Shown: piece by piece, positions 39,658 through 48,937 of the stretch
Position numbering within the stretch: the stretch's first letter is position 1
How the letters are laid out: the number at the start of each line of letters is the position of its first letter
Origin: Pseudomonadota bacterium
GTDB lineage: Bacteria > Pseudomonadota > Gammaproteobacteria > Acidiferrobacterales > Acidiferrobacteraceae
DNA length: 64,000 nucleotides
Assembly: GCA_021784755.1 (NCBI GenBank)
Contig: JAJYHM010000049.1
Coordinates: forward strand, 23,685-87,684
Reading direction: 5' to 3'
Translations under genes and position numbers: made by a program
Notes under the pieces: model-generated
What the model was told of the DNA's origin: nothing
Database searches by the model: none
The model's input: the letters and a program-made list of their open reading frames with translations, nothing else

Positions 39658-40976
39658 GAGACCTCTCCGGGATCGGCTGCACGTATCTTATCACGCCAGG
39701 CCGCTGCCCGACCGATGATCGCCTTTTCGTCCAGGGTCAGCGGGCGGCGGCCGGCGAGCAAGGCCCGCCCCGCGACCCATACATGTGTGACCTGGTCGCG
39801 GCTGGCGGCATAGACAATCTGCGAGATCGGGTCGTACAGGGGTTGGGTGGCGGGGACATTTAGGTCCACGGCGATCAGATCCGCGCTCTTGCCGACCACG
39901 AGCGAGCCCGTGTCGGCGGCAAGCCCGAGGGCCCGTGCCCCGTTTAAGGTCGCCATCTCGAGCGCATAGGCGGCCGGCACCGAGGTCGCATCGCCGCTCG
40001 TGCCCTTGGCAAGCAAAGCCGCGGTGCGCATCTCGCCGAACATGTCGAGGTCGTTGTTGCTGGCCGCGCCGTCGGTGCCGAGGGCCAGGTTGACGCCGGC
40101 GTGTGCAAGCGCCGTCGCCGGACAGATACCGGCGGCGATCTTCAGGTTGGATTCTGGGCAGTGGACCACGCTCACCCCGCGCTCGGCGCACATCGCGATT
40201 TCGTCTGGCAGCAGCTGTGTCATGTGCACGGCCATGAGGCCCGAATGCACGATGCCGAGCCGGTCTAGGCGCGCGAGTGGGCGCACACCGTAATTTTGCA
40301 GAGAATGCTCGATTTCGCCTGCGGTCTCGTGGATGTGCATATGCAGTCCGATATCGAGTTCGTCGGCGCGCACGCGGATGCGCGTTAGGGTCTCGTCGGA
40401 GACCGAATAGGGGGCGTGGGGCGCAAGCAGCGGCTTGACGAGCGGATCATGGCGCCATTTGTCGCACAGCGCGATGCCGCGACTCAGGTATTCTTCCGGG
40501 TCGCGGGCCCAGGCGGTCGGTACGTCGATGACCACAAGGCCCAGCACCGCACGCAGACCGGCCTGCGTGGCTACGCGCGCGGTCTCGTCGGCGAAGAAGT
40601 ACATATCGGCGAAGCAGGTGGTGCCGCCCTTGATCATCTCGAGCGCGGCGAGCGCGCTGCCATCACGCACGAAATCGCTGTTGACGTAGCGGCCCTCGGC
40701 CGGCCATATGTGCTCGTGTAGCCATTGATGGAGTGGCAGATCGTCGGCGAGCCCTCGAAAGAGTGTCATGGCGGCGTGCGTATGCGCGTTGATGAGGCCC
40801 GGGAGCAGTGCGTGGCCTGGGAGGTTCACCGTGACGGTGGCTCGCGGCGCCTTGCTCTGCGGTGCGATGGCGGCGATGCGCCCGTCGCGTACGAGCAGGG
40901 CGTGGTCGCGCAGGACCTGGCCGCGCGGTTCGATGGGAATGATCCAGCTGGCCTTGAGACACAGATCAAAGTTCAT
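39654..40976 (-). CDS. mtaD: 5-methylthioadenosine/S-adenosylhomocysteine deaminase family (TRZ/ATZ)
   Basis: This zinc amidohydrolase of the TRZ/ATZ family has 440 residues. It is predicted to deaminate methylthioadenosine or S-adenosylhomocysteine, feeding methionine salvage. Metal ligands are visible in N-A-H-T-H-A-A, H-M-H-I-H-E-T, V-H-C-P-E-S-N and G-T-D-G-A-A-S-N-N-D-L-D-M. It overlaps ubiG by 4 bases, and the salvage gene mtnA is 1.7 kb away, divergently transcribed. Confidence 0.9.
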   Translation of the reverse strand: MNFDLCLKASWIIPIEPRGQVLRDHALLVRDGRIAAIAPQSKAPRATVTVNLPGHALLPGLINAHTHAAMTLFRGLADDLPLHQWLHEHIWPAEGRYVNSDFVRDGSALAALEMIKGGTTCFADMYFFADETARVATQAGLRAVLGLVVIDVPTAWARDPEEYLSRGIALCDKWRHDPLVKPLLAPHAPYSVSDETLTRIRVRADELDIGLHMHIHETAGEIEHSLQNYGVRPLARLDRLGIVHSGLMAVHMTQLLPDEIAMCAERGVSVVHCPESNLKIAAGICPATALAHAGVNLALGTDGAASNNDLDMFGEMRTAALLAKGTSGDATSVPAAYALEMATLNGARALGLAADTGSLVVGKSADLIAVDLNVPATQPLYDPISQIVYAASRDQVTHVWVAGRALLAGRRPLTLDEKAIIGRAAAWRDKIRAADPGEVS

Positions 40977-41000
40977 TGTGGCCTCGGGTGCGGTGGGCGC

Positions 41001-41741
41001 TTAGCGTGTGTGCGCGGTCTTGGTACGGAAGGTCCCGGTCTCCACGACCCGACCTCCGTCGAGGCGGACAAAGGAGTTACAGAAGTCCCGGACCTGCTGT
41101 TCGTTGTGCGAGACCAGCACGATGCTCATGCCATTGCGTCTGAGACTCGCGATCCTGTCGTGACATTTCTCCTGGAAGGCCGCGTCGCCCACCGCCAGGA
41201 TCTCGTCGGCAAGCAGGACATCCGGTTCGAGATGCACGGCGATCGCGAACGCAAGTCGCATGTACATTCCAGAGGAGTAATTCTTGACCGGCGTATCGAT
41301 AAAGTGGGCGAGCTCGGAGAATTCGACGATGTCGTCGAAGCGGCCTCGCACGTCCTTGTTGCGAAATCCATAGAGACTCGCGTTCAGGTACACGTTTTCC
41401 TCGCCGGTCAGTTCCGGGTGGAAGCCGACCCCGAGCTCTATGAGGGGCGCGACCCGTCCGCGCGTGATGACGCGCCCCGAGGTCGGCTTCAAGATGCCCG
41501 CGATTACCTGCAGGAGCGTGCTCTTGCCCGAGCCGTTACGGCCCATGAGGCCTATGGCCTCGCCACGGCGCACCGTGAACGACACGTCGGAGAGCGCCTG
41601 AAAGTGCTCATGATGCGTGCGCCAGCGGTCCTTGAAGAGCCCCACCACCTTGCCTTTCAGACTATCGACGCGATTGTGGTGGAGGATGAATTCCTTCGAT
41701 ACGTGCTCGACCTGCACGACCTCGTCTGGCAATGAGCGCAT
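41001..41741 (-). CDS. wzt: Polysaccharide-export ABC transporter, ATP-binding subunit (Wzt-like)
   Basis: This ATPase drives export of undecaprenyl-linked or similar glycans with the adjacent permease. The protein has 246 residues from ATG 41741; the preceding TTG is a less likely start. Walker A is G-R-N-G-S-G-K-S-T, the signature N-Y-S-S-G-M-Y-M-R-L, Walker B D-V-L-L-A-D-E, with a switch His in L-V-S-H-N. It has no C-terminal glycan-binding extension, so it resembles the short KpsT/TagH type. The start overlaps the permease stop (TGATG). Confidence 0.88.
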   Translation of the reverse strand: MRSLPDEVVQVEHVSKEFILHHNRVDSLKGKVVGLFKDRWRTHHEHFQALSDVSFTVRRGEAIGLMGRNGSGKSTLLQVIAGILKPTSGRVITRGRVAPLIELGVGFHPELTGEENVYLNASLYGFRNKDVRGRFDDIVEFSELAHFIDTPVKNYSSGMYMRLAFAIAVHLEPDVLLADEILAVGDAAFQEKCHDRIASLRRNGMSIVLVSHNEQQVRDFCNSFVRLDGGRVVETGTFRTKTAHTR

Positions 41742-42556
41742 CAAAGGCGCTCCACGAGCGAGTCGGCATAGCGATTAAAGACGAAGAGCCCGATCGTAAG
41801 GCTCGCCACGGTCCATGCCGCCGCCATGGCGAGGATGTGCCAGCTTGGCAGCTGTCCGCTATAGAGGATGCCCCGGAATATCAGGACATAGTCGACGAGC
41901 GGGCTCACGGCGAAGAGTTGGCGGAGGTGGGGCGGGATCCTGTGATATTGATAGACGATGGGCGTCACCCAGAACAAGAAGAGCAATATCACGTCGACTA
42001 AGTGCTTTAAGTCCCGGAAGAGGACGTTCAAGACCGATAGGATCAGCGTGATCCCGAAGGTGAACGCTAAAAAGAATAAGAGAACGACCGGATAGGCCAT
42101 GAGCACCGGATGGAGCTTGCCGCCCAGGAACGGGTAGAGAATGAAGAGCAGTACGATGGCCAGAAGCCAGAGCACGACGTTGAAGACCACAGACGAGATC
42201 GGTACGAGCAGGCGCGGGAAATAGATCTTTTTTACGAGTCCGGCGTTGGCGAGCAGCGTGTCGCAGCTTTGCCCCGTGATCTGACTAAACAGATTCCAAT
42301 GGAGGAGTCCTGCCATGAGGTATAGCGGATAGTTTGGCAAGTTGGACTTGAAGACGTCCGAGAATACGAAGACATAGAGCCCGATCATGACGAGCGGATT
42401 GATGAGCGACCAGAGGAAGCCCAAGGCCGCTCCCTGGTAACGCACCTGGATGTCCTTGCGCACGAAATTCCGCAGCATGTCGCTGTAGGCGAGCAGGGAC
42501 CGCAGTCCGCTTACAGAGGGGCCCGTCAGGGGGATGTGTTCGAGAGTTTTTGCCAT
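41741..42556 (-). CDS. wzm: Polysaccharide-export ABC-2 permease (Wzm-like)
   Basis: This ABC-2 type permease has 271 residues and six predicted helices. It carries R-K-D-I-Q-V-R-Y-Q-G-A-A-L-G-F-L-W-S near the N-terminus and L-F-R-D-L-K-H-L-V-D in the middle, both typical of O-antigen/capsule exporters. No glycosyltransferases are near, so the exported glycan is unknown. It heads a minus-strand run with wzt, mtaD, ubiG and the HAD phosphatase. Confidence 0.88.
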   Translation of the reverse strand: MAKTLEHIPLTGPSVSGLRSLLAYSDMLRNFVRKDIQVRYQGAALGFLWSLINPLVMIGLYVFVFSDVFKSNLPNYPLYLMAGLLHWNLFSQITGQSCDTLLANAGLVKKIYFPRLLVPISSVVFNVVLWLLAIVLLFILYPFLGGKLHPVLMAYPVVLLFFLAFTFGITLILSVLNVLFRDLKHLVDVILLFLFWVTPIVYQYHRIPPHLRQLFAVSPLVDYVLIFRGILYSGQLPSWHILAMAAAWTVASLTIGLFVFNRYADSLVERL

Positions 42557-42634
42557 AGACTCAACGAAAAAGCGATCTTTGCCATGATAGCATCATTGCG
42601 GGACATTGTGTCTTGGGCCTTGGGGGAGCACGTG

Positions 42635-43696
42635 GTGAGTGATGTTTTATACGATAAAGTGCGCGCCGTCGAATTCTGCGATGGCGCCGTTCATCTGCTG
42701 GATCAACGCGTCCTGCCCGGGACTTTGCGCTATGAGATCTATACAAGCGCATCCGAGGTCGCGCGCGCCATCAGCGCCATGGTGGTCCGTGGGGCGCCCG
42801 CCATCGGGGTGGCGGCCGCCTACGGCGCCGTGCTTGCGGTGACCGCGGCCTATGGCCGCGCGCCGCACGATTGGCGGGCTGCCGCCGCCCCCGATTTTGC
42901 CTTGCTGCGCCAGAGCCGTCCGACCGCAGTGAACCTCGGCTGGGCGCTGGATGTGATGGAGTGCGCCCTGCGTGATGTGGGCGAGGGTTCACCTATCCCG
43001 ATCGTCGAGGCTGCGGCACGGCGTCTGCATGACGAGGACATCGCCGCGAATCGGCGCATGGGTGCATTCGGGGCGGCGCTGCTACCCCCCGCGGCTCGGG
43101 TCCTCACGCATTGCAATACCGGTGCGCTCGCGACCGGCGGCTTTGGGACCGCGCTCGGGGTCGTGCGGGCTGCCGCCGCGAAAGCGGGCATCAGCATGGT
43201 TTATGCGGATGAGACGCGTCCCTGGTTGCAGGGGGCACGACTCACGGCCTGGGAGCTCGTGCAGGAGGGTCTGCCGGTGACGGTGATCGCCGACAGCGCC
43301 GCTGCAGCTCTCTTGCGATCGGGGGCGATCGCGGCGGTCTTGGTCGGGGCCGACCGTATTGCCGCCAATGGCGATACCGCCAACAAGATCGGGACCTATG
43401 GACTTTCCGTGCTGGCGCGCCATCACGGCGTTCCCTTCTATGTGGTGGCGCCTATCAGCACCATTGATCCGGCTACCGCCTGTGGCGCCGACATCCCGAT
43501 CGAGGAGCGCTCCGCGGCCGAGGTGCTGTCCTGCCAGGGGGTGGCTCATAGCCCGGTAGGTGCCTGTGCCTGGAACCCGGTCTTTGATGTGACCCCCGCC
43601 GCCCTCATTGATGCCTTGATCACCGAGCGGGGGGTGGTCGCACGCCCCGACGCCGATCGCATCGCGCGCCTGTTGGCGCAACCTGCGGGCGCTTAA
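42635..43696 (+). CDS. mtnA: Methylthioribose-1-phosphate isomerase
   Basis: This enzyme of methionine salvage converts methylthioribose-1-phosphate to methylthioribulose-1-phosphate. GTG 42635 behind GGGGGAG gives 353 residues; the frame to 42536 overlaps the divergent permease gene and is not family-like. The catalytic Cys is in T-H-C-N-T-G-A-L-A-T-G-G and the Asp in G-A-D-R-I-A-A-N-G-D-T-A-N-K-I-G-T. R-G-A-P-A-I-G lies near the N-terminus. Confidence 0.94.
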   Translation: MSDVLYDKVRAVEFCDGAVHLLDQRVLPGTLRYEIYTSASEVARAISAMVVRGAPAIGVAAAYGAVLAVTAAYGRAPHDWRAAAAPDFALLRQSRPTAVNLGWALDVMECALRDVGEGSPIPIVEAAARRLHDEDIAANRRMGAFGAALLPPAARVLTHCNTGALATGGFGTALGVVRAAAAKAGISMVYADETRPWLQGARLTAWELVQEGLPVTVIADSAAAALLRSGAIAAVLVGADRIAANGDTANKIGTYGLSVLARHHGVPFYVVAPISTIDPATACGADIPIEERSAAEVLSCQGVAHSPVGACAWNPVFDVTPAALIDALITERGVVARPDADRIARLLAQPAGA

Positions 43697-43722
43697 CCCA
43701 GGCCGCCTGCCTCCTCTCCCCC

Positions 43723-43752
43723 GTGGCCGCCCGCGTGGCGGCCACCCTTTTT
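43723..43752 (+). terminator. Terminator after mtnA
   Basis: A perfect 9-bp stem, GTGGCCGCC (43723-43731) with GGCGGCCAC (43737-43745), is followed by CC and five T. Confidence 0.85.
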
Positions 43753-43783
43753 GTGGGGCTCCGCTTGGTTTGTCGCCGCAGTC

Positions 43784-43834
43784 GATCAGTGATCGTTACT
43801 ATAATAAAACGCCAATGTCTCTGACCTGGATCAA
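43784..43834 (+). promoter_or_regulatory. Candidate cyo promoter region with redox-type boxes
   Basis: A consensus TATAAT is at 43800-43805, but no good -35 is present. The palindrome GATCA-G-TGATC (43784-43794) abuts it upstream, and CTGAC-CTGG-ATCAA (43821-43834) downstream has one good FNR/ANR half-site (TTGAT on the other strand). Oxygen-dependent control of cyo is known in other bacteria, so these may be operators. The rest of 43753-44008 shows nothing else. Confidence 0.3.
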
Positions 43835-44008
43835 AACAGGGCTTGCTCTACCCCTTTAGGATAAGCCCGCTCGGCCCGGTATTCCTCTTCCGGTATAGCC
43901 CGAGTTCAGGGGGGCGTTGGGAGTGTATCTGAGGGCGGCCTGCGGTAGCGCAGCCCCTCTTGGGGCCGCTCGCGCGCTTTGAGCAACGTCTACGAGGCTT
44001 AACCGAAC

Positions 44009-44989
44009 ATGCCAACGAACAGGTTGCGACCAAGGGACTGGCTTGGTCTCCTTTCTCTTTTCCCGCTACTAGCCCTCGGGGGGTGTGCACACCATCGCGG
44101 TGGGGATGACTTTTGGATGCTGGACCCCAGGGGCGTCATCTCGGTGACCCAGGATCATTACCTCGCCCTCGACGTGCTCATCATGCTCTTGATCATCGTG
44201 CCGACGGGGATCTTCATCGTCTGGGCGATGCGTCACTACCGTCGCGACGGCGGGCGCGGACGCCACGATGCCCGCTGGGACCACTCCTACGCCCTAGAGG
44301 CCTTGGTGTGGGGTATCCCGATTCTTACGGTCGGTGTCCTCTCGTACTACTCGGTCAAGGCGATCTACGCCGTGAATCCCTACCACCCGACGATCATGGC
44401 CCGCGCCACCCACGCCAAAGGCCCGCTCGACATCGATGTGATCTCCACTGACTGGCAATGGGTCTTCATCTATCCCCAGCAGGGTATCGCCACCGTCAAT
44501 CGGCTTGTGATCCCCAAGGGGGTACCTGTGCATTTTCGCTTGACGTCGGCGACTGTCGTCAACGACTTCTATATCCCGCAACTCGTCGGAATGATCGATG
44601 TGATGCCGGCTATGCGTGTGCGCCAAACCCTATTGGCCTCGCGTACCGGGACTTATGAAGGCTATTCCGCCAACTTCAGCGGTGCCGGCTTCTCGTGGAT
44701 GAACTTCGAGACCCAGGCCGTATCCCGTTCGGCGTTTCGCGCCTGGGTCGCCCGTGTCCAGGGCGCGCCGACCCATTTGAGCTATACGGCCTTCGATCAG
44801 GTCGCCCAGCCTACGATCAATATCCACGGGCGTGTCGCGTATTTCTCGCAGGTCCAGCCGGGACTCTTTCGGCATGTGGTGGCGCAGACCGCTGCCGGCA
44901 AGACCTATCCGACGCCAATGGCCATGACTGAGAACATGACGCGCTACCTCAAGGCCCAGGCCCGTCGCGACGCCCACAATCGAGATTAA
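44009..44989 (+). CDS. cyoA: Cytochrome bo3 quinol oxidase subunit II
   Basis: The protein has 326 residues. It is a lipoprotein with lipobox L-A-L-G-G-C at Cys26, then two membrane helices and a periplasmic cupredoxin-like domain. S-T-D-W-Q-W-V-F-I-Y-P and Y-S-G/A-x-F-S-G-A-G-F-S-W-M are typical. The CuA ligands (Cys and His) of cytochrome c oxidases are absent, so the enzyme takes electrons from ubiquinol, not cytochrome c. Confidence 0.93.
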   Translation: MPTNRLRPRDWLGLLSLFPLLALGGCAHHRGGDDFWMLDPRGVISVTQDHYLALDVLIMLLIIVPTGIFIVWAMRHYRRDGGRGRHDARWDHSYALEALVWGIPILTVGVLSYYSVKAIYAVNPYHPTIMARATHAKGPLDIDVISTDWQWVFIYPQQGIATVNRLVIPKGVPVHFRLTSATVVNDFYIPQLVGMIDVMPAMRVRQTLLASRTGTYEGYSANFSGAGFSWMNFETQAVSRSAFRAWVARVQGAPTHLSYTAFDQVAQPTINIHGRVAYFSQVQPGLFRHVVAQTAAGKTYPTPMAMTENMTRYLKAQARRDAHNRD

Positions 44990-45004
44990 GGAGAGGAACC
45001 GGTC

Positions 45005-47083
45005 ATGCTCGTGCACATCGATGGGCCATGGAGCCCGCTGCTCGGCCGCTTGGCGCTGAGCGAGATTCCCTACAACAATCCGATCCTCGTCGGAACCTTC
45101 GTCTTCGCGGCGCTTCTTGCCGTGATCCTTGTGGGTCTCGTCACCTACCTTGGTCTCTGGCGCACCATTTGGCGCGACTGGTTGACCTCGGTCGACCACA
45201 AGAAGATCGGCATCATGTATATCCTTATAGGTCTCGTGATGCTGTTTCGTGGCTTCATGGACGCCGTCATGATGCGCGCCCAGCAGGCCATGGCGGACGG
45301 GCCGCATTCGGCCGGATACATGGACTCGCCGCACGGCTATCTCACGCCCTATCATTTCGATCAGATCTACACGGCGCATGGCACCATCATGATTCTGTTC
45401 GCCGCCACGCCGCTTCTGGTCGGGATCATGAACATCCTGGTGCCCTTGCAGATTGGGGCCCGCGATATGGCCTACCCCTATCTCAATGCCGTGTCGCTCT
45501 GGCTCACGGCGGCAGGCGCCGCGCTCGTCATGGCGTCTCTCTTCATAGGGGACTTCGCCCATGCCGGCTGGTTTGGCATCGTGCCGGTCATGGAGCTGCC
45601 CTACAGCCCCGGGGTTGGCGTCGACTATTGGATGTGGGCCTTCCAGCTGAGTAGTATCGGCACGACCCTGGGCGGCATCAACCTGCTCGCCACTATCGTC
45701 AAGATGCGCGCGCCCGGTATGACATGGGGGCGGCTGCCGATTTTCACCTGGGCCTCTCTGAGCGCCAACCTTATAAGTCTCTCGACCTTCCCGGTCTTGA
45801 GTGTCGCGTTGGCATTACTTGCCCTCGACCGCTATCTCGGGACGCACTTCTATACGGCGGGCCTCGGCGGGAATCTGATGCTGTATAACGATCTCTTCTG
45901 GATATGGGGACACCCGGAGGTGTATTTCGTTATCCTCCCGGCGTTCGGCATGATCTCGGAGATTATCCCGACCTTTTCCGAGAAGCCGCTCTTTGGCTAT
46001 CTCGGGATGGTGCTCGCTTCCCTCGGTATCGCCGGCGTGTCGTGGGGGGTCTGGCTCCACCATTTCTTCACCATGGCGGCGTCGCCCGCCGTGAACGCCT
46101 TTTTCAGCATTACGACCATGGCGGTCGGCATCCCCACGGGCGTCAAGGTTTTCAATTGGGCGTTTACGATGTTTCGGGGACGACTGCGCTTCGAGCTGCC
46201 CATGATGTGGGCCTCCGCGGCCCTGTTCTATCTGCTCGTGGGCGGACTCACCGGCATGATGAACGCGTTTACGACTAATGATTACATGGTCCACAACAGC
46301 GTCTTCGTGGTCGCCCACTTTCACATGATGCTATTGCTTATCGTCTACGCCATTTTCGGGGGTGTGAACTATTGGTTTCCGAAGGTCTTCGGCTTTCGCC
46401 TGGAGCAGCGCTTCGGAAAAATATTCTTCTGGTTGTTTACGGCCGGGACCGCGGTGGTATTCATCCCGATGTTCACCCTGGGCTTTATGGGCATGACCCG
46501 GCGTTTGGCCTATGTCGCCTTTCCGCAGTGGAGGCCGCTCCTCGATATCGAGGTCGTGGGGATCGTGATCTACCTACTGTCCGCGGTGTTCCTGGTCGCT
46601 CAGCTCTATGTGAGCTTCCGCGACCGTGCCCAGAATCGCGCAGGCCTTGACGCGTGGGAGACTTCGCGCAGTCTCGAATGGATGACGCATTCGCCCGTGC
46701 CCTTCTACAACTTCGCAGTCACGCCCGAGGTGCATGCGCGCGATGAGCGGGCGTGGCGTGTGGAGCACGGCGTCGACACGGTGCGTCCAGAGCGCTACGA
46801 GGATATCCATATGCCGCGCAACACTGCGATCCCCTTGTGGTTGGGGGCGCTCTCCTTCGGTCTGGCCTTCGGTCTCGTGTGGCGGATGTGGTGGCTCACC
46901 GAGGTCTGCGGGCTCGCCATCTTCGCGCTCATCGTGATCCGGTCTTTCGACCGCGACACCGATTACACGATCCCCGCCGCGGATATCGAGCGCATGGAGC
47001 GCGCCATCCGTGACGTTCCGAGCGGGCGCCCGGTCGTCGCTGGCGTCAGAGGCGCGGTGCCGGCGTTCCGGCAGGGTGTGTAA
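45005..47083 (+). CDS. cyoB: Cytochrome bo3 quinol oxidase subunit I
   Basis: This haem-copper subunit reduces oxygen and pumps protons. The protein has 692 residues. The CuB and cross-linked His-Tyr site is in G-H-P-E-V-Y; CuB histidines are in W-L-H-H-F-F-T-M and haem ligands in V-A-H-F-H. The K-channel Lys is in I-P-T-G-V-K-V-F-N-W and the D-channel Asp in G-A-R-D-M-A-Y-P. Quinone-site residues known from Escherichia coli are kept (R-G-F-M-D-A, H-F-D-Q). It follows cyoA after 15 bp. Confidence 0.96.
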   Translation: MLVHIDGPWSPLLGRLALSEIPYNNPILVGTFVFAALLAVILVGLVTYLGLWRTIWRDWLTSVDHKKIGIMYILIGLVMLFRGFMDAVMMRAQQAMADGPHSAGYMDSPHGYLTPYHFDQIYTAHGTIMILFAATPLLVGIMNILVPLQIGARDMAYPYLNAVSLWLTAAGAALVMASLFIGDFAHAGWFGIVPVMELPYSPGVGVDYWMWAFQLSSIGTTLGGINLLATIVKMRAPGMTWGRLPIFTWASLSANLISLSTFPVLSVALALLALDRYLGTHFYTAGLGGNLMLYNDLFWIWGHPEVYFVILPAFGMISEIIPTFSEKPLFGYLGMVLASLGIAGVSWGVWLHHFFTMAASPAVNAFFSITTMAVGIPTGVKVFNWAFTMFRGRLRFELPMMWASAALFYLLVGGLTGMMNAFTTNDYMVHNSVFVVAHFHMMLLLIVYAIFGGVNYWFPKVFGFRLEQRFGKIFFWLFTAGTAVVFIPMFTLGFMGMTRRLAYVAFPQWRPLLDIEVVGIVIYLLSAVFLVAQLYVSFRDRAQNRAGLDAWETSRSLEWMTHSPVPFYNFAVTPEVHARDERAWRVEHGVDTVRPERYEDIHMPRNTAIPLWLGALSFGLAFGLVWRMWWLTEVCGLAIFALIVIRSFDRDTDYTIPAADIERMERAIRDVPSGRPVVAGVRGAVPAFRQGV

Positions 47084-47181
47084 ACGGCCGCGCGACCCGG
47101 GATGCGGATGTTTAAGTGCGTCCCTGGTCGCAGCCCATGCGGCTATTGAGATCGGAACTATGCATTGCAGGAGAGGAATCG

Positions 47182-47817
47182 ATGAGTGTGACAACGAGTA
47201 GTACGCTGGATGCCAAAGGAAGTCCGATGTGGTCATCCGGTCACGGTCATGACGTCATATCGACGAAGACGTTGGGCTTCTGGCTCTACATGTTGAGCGA
47301 TGCCATGATGTTCACGGCCTTGTTCGCGGCCTACGCGGTGCTTGGGCACGCGTTCAACGCCGCGGGCGGCCCATGGGTGAGGGCAGTAGCCCACGCTGGT
47401 GTCGCTTTTCAGGAGACCTACTGGCTCTTTGGAAGTGTTCTGGCCTATGGGTTGGCGATGATGGCCCTGAAGAAGGGGAATCGCGGCGGGGTCTTGCTGG
47501 GGATCGCTGCGGCTTTGGTGATCGCGCTTGGCTTTCTCGCAGTCGATGGCCGTGAGGTGCTGGATCTTTTTCGGATGGGGGCCCTGCCCGAGCGTAGTGG
47601 TTTCCTTTCGGCCTTCTTTACGCTCGTGTTCTATCACGGTCTGCATGTGGTGGTGGGGATCGCCTGGATGGCTGTCATGCTCGTTCAGGTCGCTTCCGTG
47701 GGGCTGACCGAGAAGGTGGTCTATCGGTTGCTCAATCTGCGGCTCTTCTGGCACTTCCAGGCTGTGATGTGGGTCTTTATGTTCACCTTTCTCTATCTGC
47801 GAGGCGCAATTGTATGA
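47182..47817 (+). CDS. cyoC: Cytochrome bo3 quinol oxidase subunit III
   Basis: The protein has 211 residues from ATG 47182 behind AGGAGAGGAA; the frame extends upstream to 47116 without similarity. It has five predicted helices and the Cox3-family F-x-E-T-Y-W-L-F and F-Y-H-G-L-H-V-V-V-G-I-A-W motifs. Its stop overlaps the cyoD start (ATGA). Confidence 0.93.
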   Translation: MSVTTSSTLDAKGSPMWSSGHGHDVISTKTLGFWLYMLSDAMMFTALFAAYAVLGHAFNAAGGPWVRAVAHAGVAFQETYWLFGSVLAYGLAMMALKKGNRGGVLLGIAAALVIALGFLAVDGREVLDLFRMGALPERSGFLSAFFTLVFYHGLHVVVGIAWMAVMLVQVASVGLTEKVVYRLLNLRLFWHFQAVMWVFMFTFLYLRGAIV

Positions 47818-48203
47818 CGCATACTACGGATAATGCCTGGGAGCATCCCGAGGTGCAGCTGGCCGGTGGCGGCTATATCGTAGCCTTCGTCGTGGGTTTG
47901 GCCCTTATGGGTCTGTCGTTATGGATGGTTCGGGGGCACGTCTTTGCTCCGACTGGGCTTGCCGTCGCGATATCGGCGCTGGCGGCGGTCGCCGCGTTCG
48001 TGCAATGCGTGCTACTCCTCCACATGACTGTCTCGCGGACGCAGGTCTGGCAGACGGTGGCACTGGTTTTATTCATCCCCTTGTTTGTGATCACCATAGG
48101 GCTCACTTCGTGGATGTTCCACGGGCTCTATCGCCGCACCATGATGATGCCTGCGACACACGTCGCCCGGCCCGCCACGCCCACGCGTCCGCGCGGCGCC
48201 TAG
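47814..48203 (+). CDS. cyoD: Cytochrome bo3 quinol oxidase subunit IV
   Basis: The protein has 129 residues and three helices. V-Q-C-V-L-L-L-H-M in helix 2 is typical of CyoD/CoxF. It ends the cluster; no cyoE (haem O synthase) follows, so that gene must be elsewhere. Confidence 0.88.
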   Translation: MTHTTDNAWEHPEVQLAGGGYIVAFVVGLALMGLSLWMVRGHVFAPTGLAVAISALAAVAAFVQCVLLLHMTVSRTQVWQTVALVLFIPLFVITIGLTSWMFHGLYRRTMMMPATHVARPATPTRPRGA

Positions 48204-48937
48204 GCCCCGAGGGGCCGGCTTGCGATGTCGCGCGCCGGTCCCCTCTTTGTGGGGTCGCGTGCCGTTGGATAAGCCCTTTTACCGGGGGGCCGATGAAGGC
48301 TGCATCGTGCGAGGGAGTCGACCTTCAGCCGGATCCTGCGATTCTGGGAGTGTCCGGGGGTGGGTGGGTTGTTTGTGTCTCGGGCCGAGACCGGGCGCCT
48401 GCACCGATACCAGAGAGAGGTCGTGTCCCGCAAGCACGCAAGCATCCCGCCGCGAACTACTGGGTGGTTGGGTTATTTCCCAACCGTACTCCCCATGAGC
48501 TCTCCGTGCGCCGACCGCGATCGCGCAGGGGCCCTTTAGGAGCGTCCGGCACAACCCCCAACGTGCGGACCTTCGCATTGAGGACACCATCTCCGCTAAA
48601 GCAGCTTACGTCAGGGGACCAAGGAAAAGCCCCGTAAGGCCAAACAGCCCGCTTGATAGGCCATGCGGCCCACAATGCCCCCTCCTGACCTACGGCCCAG
48701 GAAGGGGAATGCGCGGGCGAATGTTCAACGCCTAAAGTCGCCAGGCGGGCCCTTCGAGCCCGTAGTTCCGCCAATATCTCTGAGCGCCGCCCAGACTTCG
48801 CGGTCTGCGCCACTCGGGCGCGGGATGGCAGCACTGTGGGCCGTGACCGTTGCTGCCGGTAGCGGCTCTTGGCTTGGGTAATAGTGTCCCGCGACCGTGA
48901 TACTGTAAGGCTTTGGGCGTTTGCGGGAGGGTGGGTC
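48204..48937. other. Intergenic region between cyoD and the GGT-like gene
   Basis: About 730 bp without a supported gene. Open frames occur on both strands, the longest on the minus strand (48939-48457), but they have no recognised family and low-complexity Arg/Pro/Ser composition. GC-rich inverted repeats just after cyoD lack T runs. Confidence 0.4.

Noticed and set aside
44009..44989. Annotation of the oxidase as an aa3-type cytochrome c oxidase
   Set aside because: Subunit II lacks the Cys/His CuA ligands and subunit I keeps the quinol-site residues, so it is a bo3 quinol oxidase.
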